Source: Gammaproteobacteria bacterium
GTDB lineage: Bacteria; Pseudomonadota; Gammaproteobacteria; SZUA-140
Length of the DNA stretch: 64,000 nucleotides
Assembly: GCA_015491865.1 (NCBI GenBank)
Contig: WFVD01000026.1
Span: 62,001 to 126,000 of the forward strand
Direction of reading: 5' to 3'
Shown here: piece by piece, positions 63,637 to 64,000 of the stretch
Layout: each line of letters begins with the position of its first letter
Position numbering within the stretch: position 1 is the first letter of the stretch
Program-made: the position numbers and the translations under genes
Notes under the pieces: model-generated
What the model was told of the DNA's origin: nothing
The model's database searches: none
Seen by the model: only the letters and a program-made list of their open reading frames with translations

Positions 63637-64000
63637 AAACCTCTTTAAGGATTCGATCCGCGCCGCGTGAGAGTAGGTCGTCAGCCAGCTCGATACCGAT
63701 CTTTTCAGCCTCATCGACGCTGCCGTTAACCTCACCTCGGATCATTTCGCTGCCATCGGGGGAACCCACCAAGGCGCGCAGGCGTAGTTTATTTCCATCG
63801 ATCTCGGCAAAACCGCCGATCGGCACCTGGCACCCCCCCTCAAGGCGGTGGTTCAATGCGCGCTCGGCAGCGACGCGAATATGGGTTGATTCATCATTGA
63901 GTACGCCGATGAGTGCGTTGACGCGGGGATCATCAGCGCGGCACTCAATACCGACCGCACCCTGGCCAATCGCAGGCAGGCAGGTGTCGGTTGAGATTTT
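63623..64000 (-). CDS. hemC: Hydroxymethylbilane synthase HemC, 5' end cut by window
   Basis: Only the C-terminal 125 residues are in the window; the frame runs off the right edge, so the ORF track shows only the last 77. [19 protein letters not shown] and [10 protein letters not shown] are visible, the latter holding the cysteine that binds the dipyrromethane cofactor. The enzyme polymerises porphobilinogen to hydroxymethylbilane. It is the first gene of the heme operon (hemC-hemD-hemX-hemY), read leftwards; its start and promoter lie outside. Confidence 0.94.
   Translation of the reverse strand, partial: KISTDTCLPAIGQGAVGIECRADDPRVNALIGVLNDESTHIRVAAERALNHRLEGGCQVPIGGFAEIDGNKLRLRALVGSPDGSEMIRGEVNGSVDEAEKIGIELADDLLSRGADRILKEVYASR

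Overview
The window looks like a chromosomal segment of a free-living gammaproteobacterium. The evidence is the set of gene orders typical of that class: lptD-surA-pdxA-rsmA, miaB-ybeZ-ybeY-ybeX-lnt, hemC-hemD-hemX-hemY, fxsA-groES-groEL and cysD-cysN. I estimate moderate GC by eye. I see no insertion sequences, prophage genes, integrases or CRISPR arrays, so this is core-genome DNA with a few lineage-specific genes. A split B12-dependent ribonucleotide reductase (nrdJa/nrdJb), a CIRCE-controlled groESL operon and a TRAP transporter with a TatT partner point away from Enterobacterales. They point towards Pseudomonas-like or sulfur-oxidizer-like lineages, but no genus can be named from this sequence alone.

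Layout. 1-6.5 kb (minus): a truncated GAF/HD-GYP protein, then an operon reading adaptor protein, RND pump, amgK. 6.6-12 kb (plus): lptD, surA, pdxA, rsmA, covering outer-membrane assembly, vitamin B6 synthesis and 16S rRNA methylation. 12.1-14.8 kb (minus): groEL, groES and fxsA, with a terminator, a CIRCE operator and a sigma70-type promoter. 14.9-17.8 kb (plus): cutA, dsbD and a TlpA-like thioredoxin. 17.8-23.5 kb: thiS, tRNA-Gly, a small membrane-protein pair, asmA-mutY-yggX, and a SUMF1-domain lipoprotein. 23.6-25.9 kb: tRNA-Phe, a micro-ORF, argE and an exported protein. 25.9-35.8 kb: a large hybrid histidine kinase with a translationally coupled 42-codon ORF in front of it, a lone GspE/PilB-type ATPase, a MinD/FlhG-like ATPase with a long C-terminal extension, and a lytic transglycosylase. 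35.9-38.3 kb: an HU-like protein with a lysine-rich tail, a DUF2835 protein, mazG and a small membrane protein. 38.6-44.9 kb (plus): miaB, phoH-like, ybeY, corC, lnt and two envelope proteins. 45-50.4 kb: a DUF1289 protein, a CheY-like receiver, a thioredoxin-like protein and TRAP genes tatT-dctP-dctQ-dctM. 50.5-54.2 kb (minus): cysN, cysD and a DegQ-type protease. 54.7-58 kb (plus): nrdJa, nrdJb and a small protein. 58-64 kb: a YeeZ-like dehydrogenase, a ferredoxin reductase, and hemY-hemX-hemD-hemC (hemC is cut by the window end).

Most genes are housekeeping genes of envelope biogenesis, protein quality control and cofactor synthesis. The points most worth a second look are the coupled micro-ORF before the hybrid kinase, two NrdR-box-like palindromes before nrdJ, the CIRCE element on groESL, the coupling of amgK to an RND pump, the extended MinD-like protein next to slt, the H1-like tail on an HU-family protein, and several short single-membrane-span ORFs that the ORF track missed. 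I did not find a clearly new multi-gene system.
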